Shown: positions 8,315 to 18,564, numbered from the stretch's first letter. The stretch: DNA of 64,000 nt from Ruegeria haliotis (GCF_013377785.1 NZ_JABXWT010000013.1:56022-120021), one strand, 5' to 3'. The notes: a model not told the origin generated them from the letters alone. Program-made: numbers and translations.

Positions 8315-9546
8315 GCAAGCCTCGCTCTCTGAGCCTGGCAGCCTATCGGGTGTTGTCCTGGGGCGTGCCAGCCGGGACAGGTCAACCAGACCTGCCCCGC
8401 CCCGAGGGCGAGCTGTTGTGGATTCACATCGCAACACCTGACCGCCTGCGTGCTGTAAGTGATTTCTGTCGTCGGGTGCAGCAAATCCGTCCCGGGCTCT
8501 CAGTATTGCTGACCGCGCCGCCCAATGCCGATCTGACCCAATGGGCGACCAGCACCTTTCCGATGATCAATCTTCCGGCGGAACAGACCGGGGCCGCGCG
8601 CGGATTTCTGGATCACTGGCGCCCGAATATGGGACTTTGGGTCGGCGGTGGTCTAATGCCCAACGTCATCACGCGCGCCGAAGAACGTGGTATTCCCATG
8701 ATCCTGATCGAGGCACAGCTGGACGTCACCGCCGGCCGGGGTGCGCGCTGGCTGCCCGACATCACCAGATACACGTTCGATTGCTTTCGCACGATCCTTG
8801 CAACCACTTCGGAAACTGCCCGCCAGATCAGACGCCTTGGCATCCCGTCAGCAAAGGTCTCCGAAGCACCACCCCTGCAAATCAGCCCCAATCCCAGCCC
8901 CTGGCCCGAAGATGAATTGATCGAAACCAATCACACGCTCGTCGGGCGACCCGTCTGGCTGGCGGCTTGGGTTCAGGACAAGGAATTCATCTCAATTCTC
9001 AGCGCGCACCGGCAAGCCCTGAGGATGCTGCCCCGGCTGGCTCTGGTGCTACATGTTGCTGACATGAACGAAGCGCGGCCCCTGCACCGGAGACTCGAGT
9101 CGATGGATCTTCGGTGTGCCAACTGGGACTCGGGCGGATTGATCGAAGACACCACACAAGTGATCCTGTCCTCCGATCCCGAGGATTTAGGCCTGTGGTA
9201 CCGCATTTCAGCAGTTACTTTCATGGGGAGCTCGCTTGAACGTGGCGCAGGCGGGCAAGATCCGTTGGAGTCGATCGCGCTCGGCTCGGCCATCATTCAT
9301 GGTCCTTTTGTGCATCGTCATCGGGACCTGTATGATCGCCTGAAACAGGCTGACGCAGCGCGCACGGTCAAAACGGCAACCGAACTGGGCGATGCCGTCG
9401 TAGAGCTTTTAGCCCCGGATCGGTCGGCAGATATGGCGCTGGCGGGATGGCGGATGATCACCGAGGGCGCGCCTCAGGCTGACCAACTGATCGATATGGT
9501 ACAGGAAACGCTGGACCAGCGGAGTGCAGATGATGCGAGCACCTGA
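8311..9546 (+). CDS. waaA: 3-deoxy-D-manno-octulosonic acid transferase-like glycosyltransferase
   Basis: This 411-residue protein directly precedes lpxK and has the GT30 layout. An N-terminal Rossmann half contains [13 protein letters not shown] and [23 protein letters not shown] (compare the family WxGELWPNLL region). A C-terminal half contains [54 protein letters not shown] and a glycine/serine-rich phosphate-binding area. KdtA/WaaA attaches Kdo to lipid IVA at the inner membrane. The usual N-terminal membrane anchor is weak here, and several family motifs are relaxed, which is usual in Rhodobacterales. The start ATG overlaps the upstream stop (ATGA); the end overlaps lpxK by 14 nt. Confidence 0.8.
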   Translation: MSKPRSLSLAAYRVLSWGVPAGTGQPDLPRPEGELLWIHIATPDRLRAVSDFCRRVQQIRPGLSVLLTAPPNADLTQWATSTFPMINLPAEQTGAARGFLDHWRPNMGLWVGGGLMPNVITRAEERGIPMILIEAQLDVTAGRGARWLPDITRYTFDCFRTILATTSETARQIRRLGIPSAKVSEAPPLQISPNPSPWPEDELIETNHTLVGRPVWLAAWVQDKEFISILSAHRQALRMLPRLALVLHVADMNEARPLHRRLESMDLRCANWDSGGLIEDTTQVILSSDPEDLGLWYRISAVTFMGSSLERGAGGQDPLESIALGSAIIHGPFVHRHRDLYDRLKQADAARTVKTATELGDAVVELLAPDRSADMALAGWRMITEGAPQADQLIDMVQETLDQRSADDAST

Positions 9547-10531
9547 GTTTTGGAATACAGCCCCTGACCAGTTGGATCTGCGGGCGCGATTGCTGGCCCC
9601 GTTGGGGCAGATCTACGCCTCGGCCACCGCGCGCCGGGTGGCATCAACGACAGGCGTCAAACCTGATGTTCCAGTGATCTGTATCGGCAATCTGAATGCA
9701 GGTGGAACCGGCAAAACCCCAACTGTAATCTGGACCGTGGAACAGCTCCGCAATGCCTGGCACGAACCACATGTCGTCACGCGCGGCCATGGCGGATCAT
9801 TGGACGGGCCTGTTCGCGTCGACCCGGCCAAACACACCGCCGCGCAGGTGGGGGACGAGCCGCTGTTGCTGGCGATGTTTGCCGATGTCTGGGTCGCCAA
9901 AGACCGTGCCGCCGGAGCACAAGCCGCAGTCGCCGAAGGGGCGACAGTGATCGTTCTGGATGACGGGTTTCAGAACCCCGCAGTCGCCAAGGATTTTTCC
10001 ATCATCGTGGTGGATGCCAACCGTGGGTTCGGAAACGGGTTGTGCTTGCCCGCAGGCCCACTACGCGAACCCGTCGATGTGGGCATGCAACGCGCCGACT
10101 TGGTTCTGTCGCTGGGCGATGCGTCGGCTCAGGCGCAATTTGCCGATTGTTGGGGTGCAAAGCTTGGGGGCCCGCATGCCACCGGGACGGTCGCAGCCTT
10201 GCAAACGGGCATGGACTGGACTGGCACTAAGGTCCTTGCTTTTGCAGGTATCGGGCATCCGGAAAAATTCTTCCGCACTCTCCGCCAACAAGGGGCAGAG
10301 CTTGTACGCGCTGAGGCGTTGGACGATCACCAGCCATTGACGCAGGCATTGATGACCCGTCTTGAGAACGAAGCGCAGCTGCTGGGTGCGCAGATGGTAA
10401 CCACCGAGAAGGACGCCGTGCGCCTGCCGCCAACCTTTCGCAGCAAGGTGATTACTTTACCAGTTCGTCTTCAGGTGGCTGATGCCGAAAAGGTCAAGGA
10501 TATGCTGCTGAAAGTCGCGCCTTCGCCCTGA
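9533..10531 (+). CDS. lpxK: Tetraacyldisaccharide 4'-kinase
   Basis: LpxK phosphorylates lipid A disaccharide at the 4' position on the cytoplasmic face of the inner membrane. The Walker A motif [12 protein letters not shown] is at residues 48-59, followed by [16 protein letters not shown] and [11 protein letters not shown], all family hallmarks, and a C-terminal [10 protein letters not shown]. Length (332 residues) fits. ATG 9533 is chosen from the run GTG-CAG-ATG-ATG because GGAG at 9521-9524 is then eight bases away. Last gene of the pmbA - phosphatase - waaA - lpxK operon; the enzyme follows its lipid A partner gene as expected. Confidence 0.92.
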   Translation: MRAPEFWNTAPDQLDLRARLLAPLGQIYASATARRVASTTGVKPDVPVICIGNLNAGGTGKTPTVIWTVEQLRNAWHEPHVVTRGHGGSLDGPVRVDPAKHTAAQVGDEPLLLAMFADVWVAKDRAAGAQAAVAEGATVIVLDDGFQNPAVAKDFSIIVVDANRGFGNGLCLPAGPLREPVDVGMQRADLVLSLGDASAQAQFADCWGAKLGGPHATGTVAALQTGMDWTGTKVLAFAGIGHPEKFFRTLRQQGAELVRAEALDDHQPLTQALMTRLENEAQLLGAQMVTTEKDAVRLPPTFRSKVITLPVRLQVADAEKVKDMLLKVAPSP

Positions 10532-10537
10532 AGGTAC

Positions 10538-10563
10538 TGGCCGACCCCGCACAGGATCGGCCA
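10538..10563. terminator. Stem-loop between convergent lpxK and dsbA-like genes
   Basis: TGGCCGA (10538-10544) and TCGGCCA (10557-10563) form a perfect 7-bp stem with a 12-nt loop in the 41-bp convergent gap. No T run follows on either strand, so it may be a transcript 3' end stabiliser or weak bidirectional terminator. Confidence 0.45.
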
Positions 10564-10572
10564 GAAACAGCT

Positions 10573-11235
10573 TTAGCTGCCCAGTTCGTCTTCGATCAGC
10601 TTTTTGAAGTCTTCGTAAGACTGGTTGTCGACTTTTTCCCCATTCACGATGAACGACGGGGTCGCCTCGATGCCGTCACGCTCGGCGTTTTCCTGATACC
10701 AGGCAACCAGTGTCTGCGCACGGGTGCCATCCTGCAGGCAGGCTTCAAGCTGATCGTTCTCGATCCCGGCCAGACGCCCGATTTTACGCAACTCATCCAC
10801 GATCTCGTTCGGACCACCAGCGCGGCTCCATTCCGACTGACCCTGGTAGATCAGATCAGTGATACCAAAGAACTTCTCGGGACCCGCACAGCGCGCCACC
10901 ATCGAGGCCCACAGGCCATAGCGGTCAAAGTAAACCTCGCGGTAGGTGAACTTGACTTTACCAGTGTCGATAAAGTCCTTCTTGAGTTGTTTATACGCCC
11001 CAGTATGGAAATTGGCACAGTGCGGGCAGGTATAGGATGCGTATTCGATGATCTCGACCGGAGCATCCTCGGCGCCCTGAACCATATCGACCACGGTCGA
11101 CGTATCCAGATCAGCCTCCTGCGCCTCGGCACTGCCGATCAGCGAATAGGCGGGGGTGGAGTTTGACAGCGACAGCCAATAGCCGCCAGCGGCTACGGCG
11201 ACAGCCGCACAAATTACGGTTGCAATACGGCTCAT
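10573..11235 (-). CDS. DsbA family thiol:disulfide oxidoreductase
   Basis: A 220-residue exported thioredoxin-fold protein. The N-terminus has a hydrophobic signal (ATVICAAVAVAAGGYWLSL) with a cleavage candidate near AEA-QE. The active site is YTCPHC at about residues 69-74 and a cis-Pro segment TPSFIVNGEKV lies near 190. It should oxidise or isomerise disulfides of periplasmic proteins; whether it acts as DsbA or as a DsbC/G-like reductant depends on its partners, none of which is in the window. Start ATG 11235 follows an AAAGGGCC stretch. It is 14 bp downstream of the DUF721 gene and probably cotranscribed with it. Confidence 0.9.
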   Translation of the reverse strand: MSRIATVICAAVAVAAGGYWLSLSNSTPAYSLIGSAEAQEADLDTSTVVDMVQGAEDAPVEIIEYASYTCPHCANFHTGAYKQLKKDFIDTGKVKFTYREVYFDRYGLWASMVARCAGPEKFFGITDLIYQGQSEWSRAGGPNEIVDELRKIGRLAGIENDQLEACLQDGTRAQTLVAWYQENAERDGIEATPSFIVNGEKVDNQSYEDFKKLIEDELGS

Positions 11236-11249
11236 TACTTGGCCCTTTC

Positions 11250-11756
11250 TCAGCGTTTATGCTTGGATAAAACGTTGCGGCCCAGACGTTCAAGGGCTGC
11301 GCGCAAATCACCGTCGTGAACGTCGCGCGACACATTGTCAGCCTCGGCTGCTATTTCGGGTGCTATTTCGGGTTTCGCTTGTTTCGGTTTGTGATCGAAA
11401 CTGGCCTGCCCCTCGGCAAATCCTGTCGGAGCGGTCTGGGTGATCCGAATACGGCTGATGGCGTTATAGCCATAGACCGCGTTAACCTTGCCGCGCAGCT
11501 GTTCCTTTTGCATCTCCAGCATTGGTGCTTGCGGGCCGGTGGTCAGAACAGTCAGCGTTGCGCCAATCCCACCCTTGCCATAGCCCACGTTTACCGGGCG
11601 CGCGACTGCAGCGGTATCCTGTCCGACAATCTCGGCCCAATGGGTCAGCAGGCGTGAAACGGCAAAACCTCGGCTTTCTCCGGCGCGCCGAATCTTATCG
11701 TTCAGCAAGGTTGCTGTGCGTTTGAACCCGCGGGTGGATGAACGTCTGCGCTGCAT
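11250..11756 (-). CDS. DUF721 (DciA-like) family protein
   Basis: The 168-residue protein begins with a basic stretch (MQRRRSSTRGFKRTATLLND) and contains SRLLTHWAEIVGQDTAAVARPVNV, the conserved W-x-x-(I/V)-V-G block of DUF721. DUF721 includes DciA, which loads the replicative helicase DnaB in bacteria that lack DnaC, so this may be the helicase loader; the C-terminus here carries a low-complexity KPKQAKPEIAPEIAAEAD linker. The open frame extends upstream into antisense mutY sequence, but ATG 11756 with AGGAG in front fits the family start. It diverges from mutY and is followed by the DsbA-like gene. Confidence 0.8.
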   Translation of the reverse strand: MQRRRSSTRGFKRTATLLNDKIRRAGESRGFAVSRLLTHWAEIVGQDTAAVARPVNVGYGKGGIGATLTVLTTGPQAPMLEMQKEQLRGKVNAVYGYNAISRIRITQTAPTGFAEGQASFDHKPKQAKPEIAPEIAAEADNVSRDVHDGDLRAALERLGRNVLSKHKR

Positions 11757-11837
11757 CTGGTTTCCAACTCCTGCGCCGCTATTGTAATGGGCATGAAGAC
11801 AGGCGCCAGCGAAACCCGACAGGGAGATAGATAAAAC

Positions 11838-12893
11838 TTGCGTGACACCGGTGAACTTGACATGAGCTCTGCCCTGCTCGGGTGGTATGACCGCAACGCC
11901 CGCGAGATGCCGTGGCGGGTTGGCCCGGCTGATCGCGCTGCGGGGGTGCGGCCTGACCCTTATCGTATCTGGCTGTCCGAAGTCATGTTGCAGCAGACCA
12001 CTGTTGCAGCCGTGCGCGACTATTTCGTCCGGTTCACAACGCGCTGGCCAGACGTTACCGCTCTGGCTGCCGCACCGGATGATCAGGTCATGGGAGAATG
12101 GGCTGGGTTGGGCTATTACGCGCGCGCCCGAAATCTGTTGAAATGCGCCCGAGTCGTTACCGATGAGCATGAGGGGCGCTTCCCCGATACCTATGACGCA
12201 CTTCTCAAACTACCGGGGATCGGCCCTTATACGGCTGCTGCGATCTCAGCCATTGCTTTTGACCAACCCGAAACGGTTCTGGATGGCAATGTCGAACGGG
12301 TGATGGCGCGACTTCACGACATTCATGACCCGCTGCCCGGATCGAAACCTGTTTTGAAAGAAAAGGCCGCAGGGTTCACACCGGACCACCGCCCCGGAGA
12401 CTATGCGCAGGCTGTCATGGATTTGGGAGCCACCGTTTGCACGCCCAAATCCCCGGCCTGTGGCATCTGCCCCCTGTGCGACCCCTGTCAGGCTCGGGCA
12501 GCTGGAACACAGGCAGATTTGCCGCGCAAGACGCCCAAAAAACCCAAACCGACCCGGTTTGGTCACATCTACATCGCTCAACGCCGGGATGGTGCCATGT
12601 TGTTGGAACGCCGACCAGACAAAGGCCTACTGGGCGGCATGTTAGGTTGGCCAGGGTCCGGCTGGTGCGAAGACCCGACCGAGGCCCCTCCATTTCAAGC
12701 CAAATGGCGTATCTTGCCCGGAGAAGTACGACACACCTTCACTCATTTCCATCTGGTGTTGCGAATCTGGACGACCGAACTGCCGGAACAAACGGCACCA
12801 GATGGCTTAAAAATACTGGACAAACACGCCTTCAATCCTAGCGATCTGCCCACTGTGATGCGCAAGGCCTATGACCTCTGGCGGGGACAATAA
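11838..12893 (+). CDS. mutY: A/G-specific adenine glycosylase
   Basis: MutY removes adenine mispaired with 8-oxoguanine. Visible features: EVMLQQTTV (catalytic Glu), the helix-hairpin-helix LPGIGPYTAAAI near residue 124, VLDGNVERV with the catalytic Asp, the 4Fe-4S cluster loop C-x6-C-x2-C-x5-C (CTPKSPACGICPLCDPC), and a C-terminal NUDIX-like domain with LLERRPDKGLLGGMLGWPG. Length 351 is normal. TTG 11838 is used because GGGAG lies upstream; ATG 11862 is an alternative that would shorten the protein by eight residues without touching a domain. Divergent from the DUF721 gene. Confidence 0.93.
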   Translation: MRDTGELDMSSALLGWYDRNAREMPWRVGPADRAAGVRPDPYRIWLSEVMLQQTTVAAVRDYFVRFTTRWPDVTALAAAPDDQVMGEWAGLGYYARARNLLKCARVVTDEHEGRFPDTYDALLKLPGIGPYTAAAISAIAFDQPETVLDGNVERVMARLHDIHDPLPGSKPVLKEKAAGFTPDHRPGDYAQAVMDLGATVCTPKSPACGICPLCDPCQARAAGTQADLPRKTPKKPKPTRFGHIYIAQRRDGAMLLERRPDKGLLGGMLGWPGSGWCEDPTEAPPFQAKWRILPGEVRHTFTHFHLVLRIWTTELPEQTAPDGLKILDKHAFNPSDLPTVMRKAYDLWRGQ

Positions 12894-12953
12894 GTCCGCT
12901 GTGCAATCGCTTTGGACAAAGCTAATCTGCGCGCATCTGCTCGGAGCACCAAG

Positions 12954-14090
12954 ATGATCGCATCAGACACAGTATCCCGTTGGCAATCGGCCTTGCCCTT
13001 CTGGGTTTCGATCCTGTTGATTCCGTTGATCTGGACCACCGCTGTCACCGGTGGTTGGTGGGTACTGCTGGTGCCACTATCGACCTGGTGGGCCTTTGCG
13101 ATCCTGGATCGCTTCACTGGTTTGAACCTGCAGAATGCGGACCCGAACACCCCCGATGACAGGCTGAAATGGTACATCCTGCTGACCAGATTATGGGCGC
13201 CGATACAGTTCGCAACGCTTTACGGCCTGATCTGGTATGCGACCCATTTCGATAATCTCTCGACACCGGGTAAAATCGGACTGTTCTTTGGAATGGGAGT
13301 GATATCCGGCACGATCGGCATCAATTACAGCCACGAGCTGATGCACCAAAAGGGCCGTTTCGAACGCTGGCTGGGCGATATCCTTTTGGCGATGGTCTTA
13401 TATTCGCATTTCCGGTCTGAACATCTGTTGGTGCATCACCGCTATGTCGGCACACCACGAGACCCAGTAACAGCGCGTTACAACGAGGGCTTTCACAGGT
13501 TTTACCCCCGCGTTCTACGGCAAAGCCTGATCTCGGCATTCCGGGCTGAACGGGACAAACTGGCCCGAAAGGATCGTCCTTGGACTGATCGCGCGAACCC
13601 GTTCTGGCGCTACTGGGGTCTACAGGGCGCAATGTTGTTGTTGGCGCTGCTGATAGGCGGCTGGACCGGGTTAGGGTTGTTCCTGTTGCAGGCTGGTGTC
13701 GCGATCTGGCAACTGGAACTGGTCAATTATGTCGAACATTACGGCCTGACCCGCAAACATATAGGGCAAGGGAAATACGAGCATGTCCTGCCGCGCCATT
13801 CGTGGAACGCGTCGCACAAGGCGTCAAACTGGTTGCTGATCAACCTGCAACGCCATTCTGATCATCACTACAAGCCAAACCGCCGCTTTCCTCTGCTGCA
13901 ACATCATGCTCAGGACTCGGCGCCGCAACTGCCCCATGGCTATCCGGTCATGACTTTGGCTGCAATGTTCCCCCCCCTGTGGCGGCGGGTCATGAATCCG
14001 CGAGTTCGGGCTTGGCGGCGTCAGTACTACCCCGAAATCACGGACTGGCATCCTTACAACAAGGCGCTGAACCCCAAGCCTGATGCGTGA
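12954..14090 (+). CDS. alkB: AlkB-type membrane di-iron alkane 1-monooxygenase
   Basis: The 378-residue protein carries all histidine boxes of integral membrane alkane hydroxylases: HELMH, EHLLVHHRYVGT, NYVEHYG and LQRHSDHH, which bind two irons on the cytoplasmic face. Several hydrophobic segments (PFWVSILLIPLIWTTAV, WVLLVPLSTWWAFAIL and others) fit the six-TM AlkB fold. It should hydroxylate terminal methyl groups of medium-chain alkanes or related molecules using rubredoxin, but no rubredoxin gene is adjacent. ATG 12954 is preferred over the earlier TTG because CGGAG lies eight bases upstream. A xylene-monooxygenase-like substrate cannot be excluded. Confidence 0.88.
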   Translation: MIASDTVSRWQSALPFWVSILLIPLIWTTAVTGGWWVLLVPLSTWWAFAILDRFTGLNLQNADPNTPDDRLKWYILLTRLWAPIQFATLYGLIWYATHFDNLSTPGKIGLFFGMGVISGTIGINYSHELMHQKGRFERWLGDILLAMVLYSHFRSEHLLVHHRYVGTPRDPVTARYNEGFHRFYPRVLRQSLISAFRAERDKLARKDRPWTDRANPFWRYWGLQGAMLLLALLIGGWTGLGLFLLQAGVAIWQLELVNYVEHYGLTRKHIGQGKYEHVLPRHSWNASHKASNWLLINLQRHSDHHYKPNRRFPLLQHHAQDSAPQLPHGYPVMTLAAMFPPLWRRVMNPRVRAWRRQYYPEITDWHPYNKALNPKPDA

Positions 14091-14092
14091 CC

Positions 14093-14114
14093 GCAGCGCG
14101 CATCCGCGCGCTGC
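14093..14114. terminator. Perfect 9-bp hairpin after alkB-like gene
   Basis: GCAGCGCGC (14093-14101) and GCGCGCTGC (14106-14114) are perfect complements around an ATCC loop, starting two bases after the alkB-like stop. A second stem, GCATCA/TGATGC (14130-14135 and 14143-14148), follows. There is no T run on the plus strand. They lie between convergent genes and probably mark transcript ends for both. Confidence 0.45.
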
Positions 14115-14175
14115 CCGGCCCAACGCGAAGCATCACATCTGTTGATGCGGTGCTGACCGGCGGGAGCCTTGGTTT

Positions 14176-15558
14176 TCAGGTCGTCCACACATCCATCGGG
14201 CTTTCGACACCACGCACAGTCTGAGCGGCGCGTTGGGCGAACCCTTCCGTCAAATCCCGTTCCTCTGGCACTTCCGTCAGCGCTTGCGCCCGTAACACAT
14301 CGCTGATCACAACACGCACGCCAAAATCACGCGTCATCGCCTCAAGCTTGGCGGCGACATTCACCGCGTCACCGATCACGGCAAATTCCAGTCGATTGGC
14401 GCCAATATCACCCAAAACCACCGACCCATAGTGGACACCGATGCCCACATTAATCTCAGGCTCACGAGCCCGGCGACGTTCAAGGTTCCAGCGTTCGATT
14501 ACCTCCACCATCGACCGCGCACAGGACAGCGCATTTGACGCGTCCAAGGGCGTCGGGACCGGAGTGCCAAAAGTCGCCATCAACCCATCGCCCAAATACT
14601 TGTCCAGCGTGCCATGGTGACGGAACACTTCGGTTTCCATGCGGGCATGAAACCCGCGCAAAACCTCGATCACGTCGTACGGATCGCGCCCTGCCGCAAA
14701 CTTTGTGAAACCCACAATGTCGATGAACAAAACGGCGACGTTCTCTTTGCGCACCTGTTTCAGCGGCTCGTCATTCTGGCTGAGTTCCTCGACCACATTG
14801 GGCGAGAAATACCGCGAAAGATTTGCCCGTTCTCTTTCCAACCCAGCGTTTGTCATCAACAAACGATTCAGCCGTCGCATTGAAACACCCAAGGTCACTG
14901 CGACCATCACGAATACGATGACCTGTTGGATGCGTTGCGGCACCATAAAGCTGTTGGGGTCCAGCAATTCCGCAATGTCCGGATATCCTTGCAGTGCTTC
15001 GGCAACCTGTTTGCTGATACCCGGTATCGGGGCCGCCACCCACCATGCGATAATCCATCCGGCAGTCCACATCATTGCCGTCCACGATCCGATCGCAATC
15101 ACCGTTCGCCAGGAATACGCAAGTGTCCCTGCGGCCAGAATGATGAAGAAATACTGGAAGTTGTCGAACCGGTACTGCATCGCCAAAGGCCGCACATCGT
15201 CACTGAACGGATTGGGCACAATCATCCCCGACGTCATGATCAGAAGATCCACAAAAATGAGGAGTAGCTCCAAACGTGACTGCCCCACCTGACCGGCGCG
15301 GCGGATCAGCCAGCCATTTGCGCAAATCAGCAGCAGGATAAAGTGATACCACAAAACATCCCACTGGGGGTTCAGAAAGATCAGCAAAACCCCGGTCAGC
15401 GCCATCGCGATCCAACGCGCGCGCACGGCCAGTTCCAAGCCCTCGCGCTTGTGCCGCTCTAACGCCGCTTCGGTGTATTTATTCTCGACGTCATACTTGT
15501 CGGGTTGAGTAACAATGAACCTGTCAAAACGGGATTCGCTTGCTGTGGCATCTGACAT
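14176..15558 (-). CDS. Adenylate/guanylate cyclase with six-TM membrane domain
   Basis: A 460-residue protein with an N-terminal cytoplasmic stretch, about six membrane segments (for example ARWIAMALTGVLLIFL, ELLLIFVDLLIMTSGMI, QVIVFVMVAVTLGVSM) and a C-terminal Class III cyclase domain from about residue 265. The cyclase shows both metal aspartates (VLFIDIVGFTKF and KYLGDGLMATFG), and EFAVIGDAVNVAAKLE with the substrate/transition-state region, so it is probably active. Product is likely cAMP. ATG 15558 with GGGAG nearby is chosen; the frame extends 18 codons further without benefit. A stem-loop terminator separates it from ccrM. Input to the membrane domain is unknown. Confidence 0.9.
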   Translation of the reverse strand: MSDATASESRFDRFIVTQPDKYDVENKYTEAALERHKREGLELAVRARWIAMALTGVLLIFLNPQWDVLWYHFILLLICANGWLIRRAGQVGQSRLELLLIFVDLLIMTSGMIVPNPFSDDVRPLAMQYRFDNFQYFFIILAAGTLAYSWRTVIAIGSWTAMMWTAGWIIAWWVAAPIPGISKQVAEALQGYPDIAELLDPNSFMVPQRIQQVIVFVMVAVTLGVSMRRLNRLLMTNAGLERERANLSRYFSPNVVEELSQNDEPLKQVRKENVAVLFIDIVGFTKFAAGRDPYDVIEVLRGFHARMETEVFRHHGTLDKYLGDGLMATFGTPVPTPLDASNALSCARSMVEVIERWNLERRRAREPEINVGIGVHYGSVVLGDIGANRLEFAVIGDAVNVAAKLEAMTRDFGVRVVISDVLRAQALTEVPEERDLTEGFAQRAAQTVRGVESPMDVWTT

Positions 15559-15620
15559 CGCTGATGCTCCCTCGTTGCAGTGCCGTACGGGATTCGCCCC
15601 ACATCCAAACATCCCAAGCG

Positions 15621-15654
15621 GGAAAACAAAAGGCCCCGCCGAGATCGGCGGGGC
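15621..15654 (-). terminator. Rho-independent terminator of ccrM
   Basis: On the minus strand CCCCGCCG and CGGCGGGG (15646-15653 and 15634-15641, ATCT loop) form an 8-9-bp GC-rich stem followed by a CCTTTTGTTTT tract (15621-15632). It sits 51 bp after the ccrM stop and before the cyclase start, so it ends ccrM transcription. Confidence 0.85.
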
Positions 15655-15704
15655 AAGGCGTAGTGCCTTGTGTCAGGCCACAGGCACCGGCGGTATTCTG
15701 TAAA

Positions 15705-16817
<1,113 letters not shown>

Positions 16818-16862
16818 TCAAAATCCACGGCGCTTTTGCGCTCATTTGGTTGAGACTAGGAT

Positions 16863-16901
16863 GAGTCAAAGACGATTCGCCGTCAATTTCTTTTTTGAAT
16901 C
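16863..16901 (-). promoter_or_regulatory. Cluster of three GANTC methylation sites upstream of ccrM
   Basis: GAGTC (16863-16867), GATTC (16874-16878) and GAATC (16897-16901) lie within 39 bp in the 106-bp gap between rnhB and ccrM. GANTC is the target of CcrM. In Caulobacter, methylation of GANTC sites in the ccrM promoter reduces its expression, so autoregulation is plausible here. TTGACG / TTGACT hexamers on the minus strand in the same segment could be -35 elements. Confidence 0.7.
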
Positions 16902-16914
16902 AGCAACTTACGAT

Positions 16915-17532
16915 TTACTCTTGATACAACATGTTGTGGACGGGTTTGAACGAACGCCTATGATGTGGGGTCACACCCAGATTTTGCAGCGCTTCCCTGT
17001 GTTGTTTTGACGGATAGCCGGCATTGGTTTCCCACCCATAGCCGGGATGCTGTTGCGCCAAATCCACCATCAGCTGATCGCGCCAATTTTTGGCAAGGAT
17101 CGACGCAGCCGCAATGGACACAGATCGGGCATCTCCTTTGATCACAGCCTCGGATGGGATCGTCAGGCCACGCGGGATCATATTTCCGTCGATCAGCAGA
17201 AAATCAGGGGCCGGGTTCAACGCAGCCACCGCCCGCTCCATGGCCAGATGTGATGCCCGCAAAATGTTGATCTCGTCAATTTCGGCGACCGAGGCCTCTG
17301 CAATGGCAAACTCCGCCCGCTCGCGCACCGCGATATCCAAGGCCATCCGGCGCTTAGCAGTCAGCTTTTTGGAATCGTTCAGTCCGGTGGGAATATCCTG
17401 CGGGTCAAGGACAACGGCGGCGGCCACAACCGGCCCTGCCAGTGGACCACGCCCGACCTCGTCCACACCGGCGATACGGACGTGACCTTGCGCGTGCAGC
17501 GCCTGTTCAAGTTCAAAATTTGGCAATGTCAT
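16915..17532 (-). CDS. rnhB: Ribonuclease HII
   Basis: RNase HII cleaves RNA in RNA-DNA hybrids and at single ribonucleotides in DNA. The motif [20 protein letters not shown] (catalytic Asp-Glu), [17 protein letters not shown] (catalytic Asp) and [10 protein letters not shown] are all visible in a 205-residue protein. ATG 17532 gives the usual short N-terminus before the catalytic block; an in-frame ATG at 17562 adds ten residues and neither has a strong ribosome binding site. It lies 106 bp upstream of ccrM in the same direction, a neighbourhood I recall from other Rhodobacterales. Confidence 0.93.
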   Translation of the reverse strand: MTLPNFELEQALHAQGHVRIAGVDEVGRGPLAGPVVAAAVVLDPQDIPTGLNDSKKLTAKRRMALDIAVRERAEFAIAEASVAEIDEINILRASHLAMERAVAALNPAPDFLLIDGNMIPRGLTIPSEAVIKGDARSVSIAAASILAKNWRDQLMVDLAQQHPGYGWETNAGYPSKQHREALQNLGVTPHHRRSFKPVHNMLYQE

Positions 17533-17566
17533 ACAAACGGCAAACCGTGTTTCCGTTCGCATCGCA

Positions 17567-17601
17567 AGAAAAAAGAGAGGGCAACTTGTGCTGCCCTCTC
17601 T
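17567..17601 (-). terminator. Rho-independent terminator of the 17640-18101 gene
   Basis: A 10-bp stem (17574-17583 with 17592-17601, 8-nt loop) reads AGAGAGGGCA-type on the plus strand. On the minus strand it is followed by TTTTTT (17567-17573). It lies 39 bp after the stop of the secreted hypothetical gene and before rnhB. Confidence 0.85.
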
Positions 17602-17639
17602 CGCGACGCTTCTGCGGCGCTGCTCCTGCTCGAGAACGA

Positions 17640-18101
17640 TTACTTGTAAACGACGTGGTATCCTTGCTGGCGCAGGCAGGCGGGCTCATAGGCGCGCTTG
17701 ACCTTTTTGCCGTTCCAGAAACCGACTTTGCACTGTTGCGGCAGGCTATTGGCGTGTTTGTAGTGCTTTTTCAGGCATTTCGTCCCAAGCAACGAACGCT
17801 GCCCGTACCCCTTAAACGTACGCAAGCATCGCTGCGGCAGGTTATAACGCGCCACGTGTTGCGGCAGTGGGCGAACAGGGTACTGATCAACCGTTGGAGC
17901 GGTGTAGACCGGAGCCGGGGCACGCGTTACGCGGTTCTTTCGTTTCTCTTTATTGTAGTAATGAACGCCTGCGCCAATGATCGCGATAGCCGCAAGCCCA
18001 CCCAAAACATCCTTGGCGTCCGCCGCCCGCGCCTGTGACGCCGAAACGCCGGTGATAGTGATGGCCGTTGCTACGATCAGAGCGATAAACTTCCGGTGCA
18101 T
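17640..18101 (-). CDS. Hypothetical exported basic protein with C-terminal Cys residues
   Basis: The 153-residue protein has a signal peptide ([20 protein letters not shown], cleavage near ARA-AD), then a second hydrophobic stretch ([17 protein letters not shown]) that could anchor it, a Pro/Thr/Val-rich linker and a basic C-terminus with four cysteines (RCL, KCL, QCK, ACL) in roughly 20-residue spacing, ending YHVVYK. The regular cysteines suggest two disulfides in a small periplasmic domain. I do not recognise the family. ATG 18101 follows AAAGGACA. It has its own strong terminator and stands alone, divergent from the 18277 gene. Confidence 0.75.
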   Translation of the reverse strand: MHRKFIALIVATAITITGVSASQARAADAKDVLGGLAAIAIIGAGVHYYNKEKRKNRVTRAPAPVYTAPTVDQYPVRPLPQHVARYNLPQRCLRTFKGYGQRSLLGTKCLKKHYKHANSLPQQCKVGFWNGKKVKRAYEPACLRQQGYHVVYK

Positions 18102-18276
18102 GATGCATGTCCTTTCGGATTTTGAGGCGATCCGGACAGGACCGCAAATTCGATACAGCAACACTGGGGGCGGCACCCTCAGACAAGCAATAACGTCCGG
18201 TTGTTATCCGATATCAGGACCCGCAAACCCCTTGGGATATTGAATATCACGCAGACTCATGCGCAGGATGCGGCCT

Positions 18277-18564
18277 ATGAAACAGATCCTCTCTTCTCTG
18301 GCCCTTGGGGCCCTGATATCCCTAGGCTCTGCTGCATCAGCGGCTGAATGTTACGCGGATTACAAGGCTAAGCAGGACAACCCTCTGCGCCTGCACTACG
18401 GCGTCATGCAGGTCTCGGCCTGTGACAAAGGACAAGCCAAGCAAGAGGTCGGCCAGCGCTTGCAAGCATCGGGTTGGACCCTGTTGAACGTACTGTCCGT
18501 CTTTGGGCCGGAAGGCTTGGATCAAAGGAAGGCCAATGCCGGAAAATTCTATCTCCGTTTCTGA
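18277..18564 (+). CDS. Small secreted protein of unknown function
   Basis: A 95-residue product with a signal peptide (MKQILSSLALGALISLGSA, cleavage near ASA-AE) and a mature part of about 72 residues with two cysteines (ECYADYK and SACDKGQ) that may form one disulfide. The end (GWTLLNVLSVFGPEGLDQRK) is amphipathic. No known family is recognised. ATG 18277 has AGGA upstream and directly begins the signal peptide; earlier ATGs at 18259 and 18268 are possible. The last 29 nt overlap the start of the membrane winged-helix gene in another frame, so the two are probably translationally coupled. Confidence 0.75.
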   Translation: MKQILSSLALGALISLGSAASAAECYADYKAKQDNPLRLHYGVMQVSACDKGQAKQEVGQRLQASGWTLLNVLSVFGPEGLDQRKANAGKFYLRF

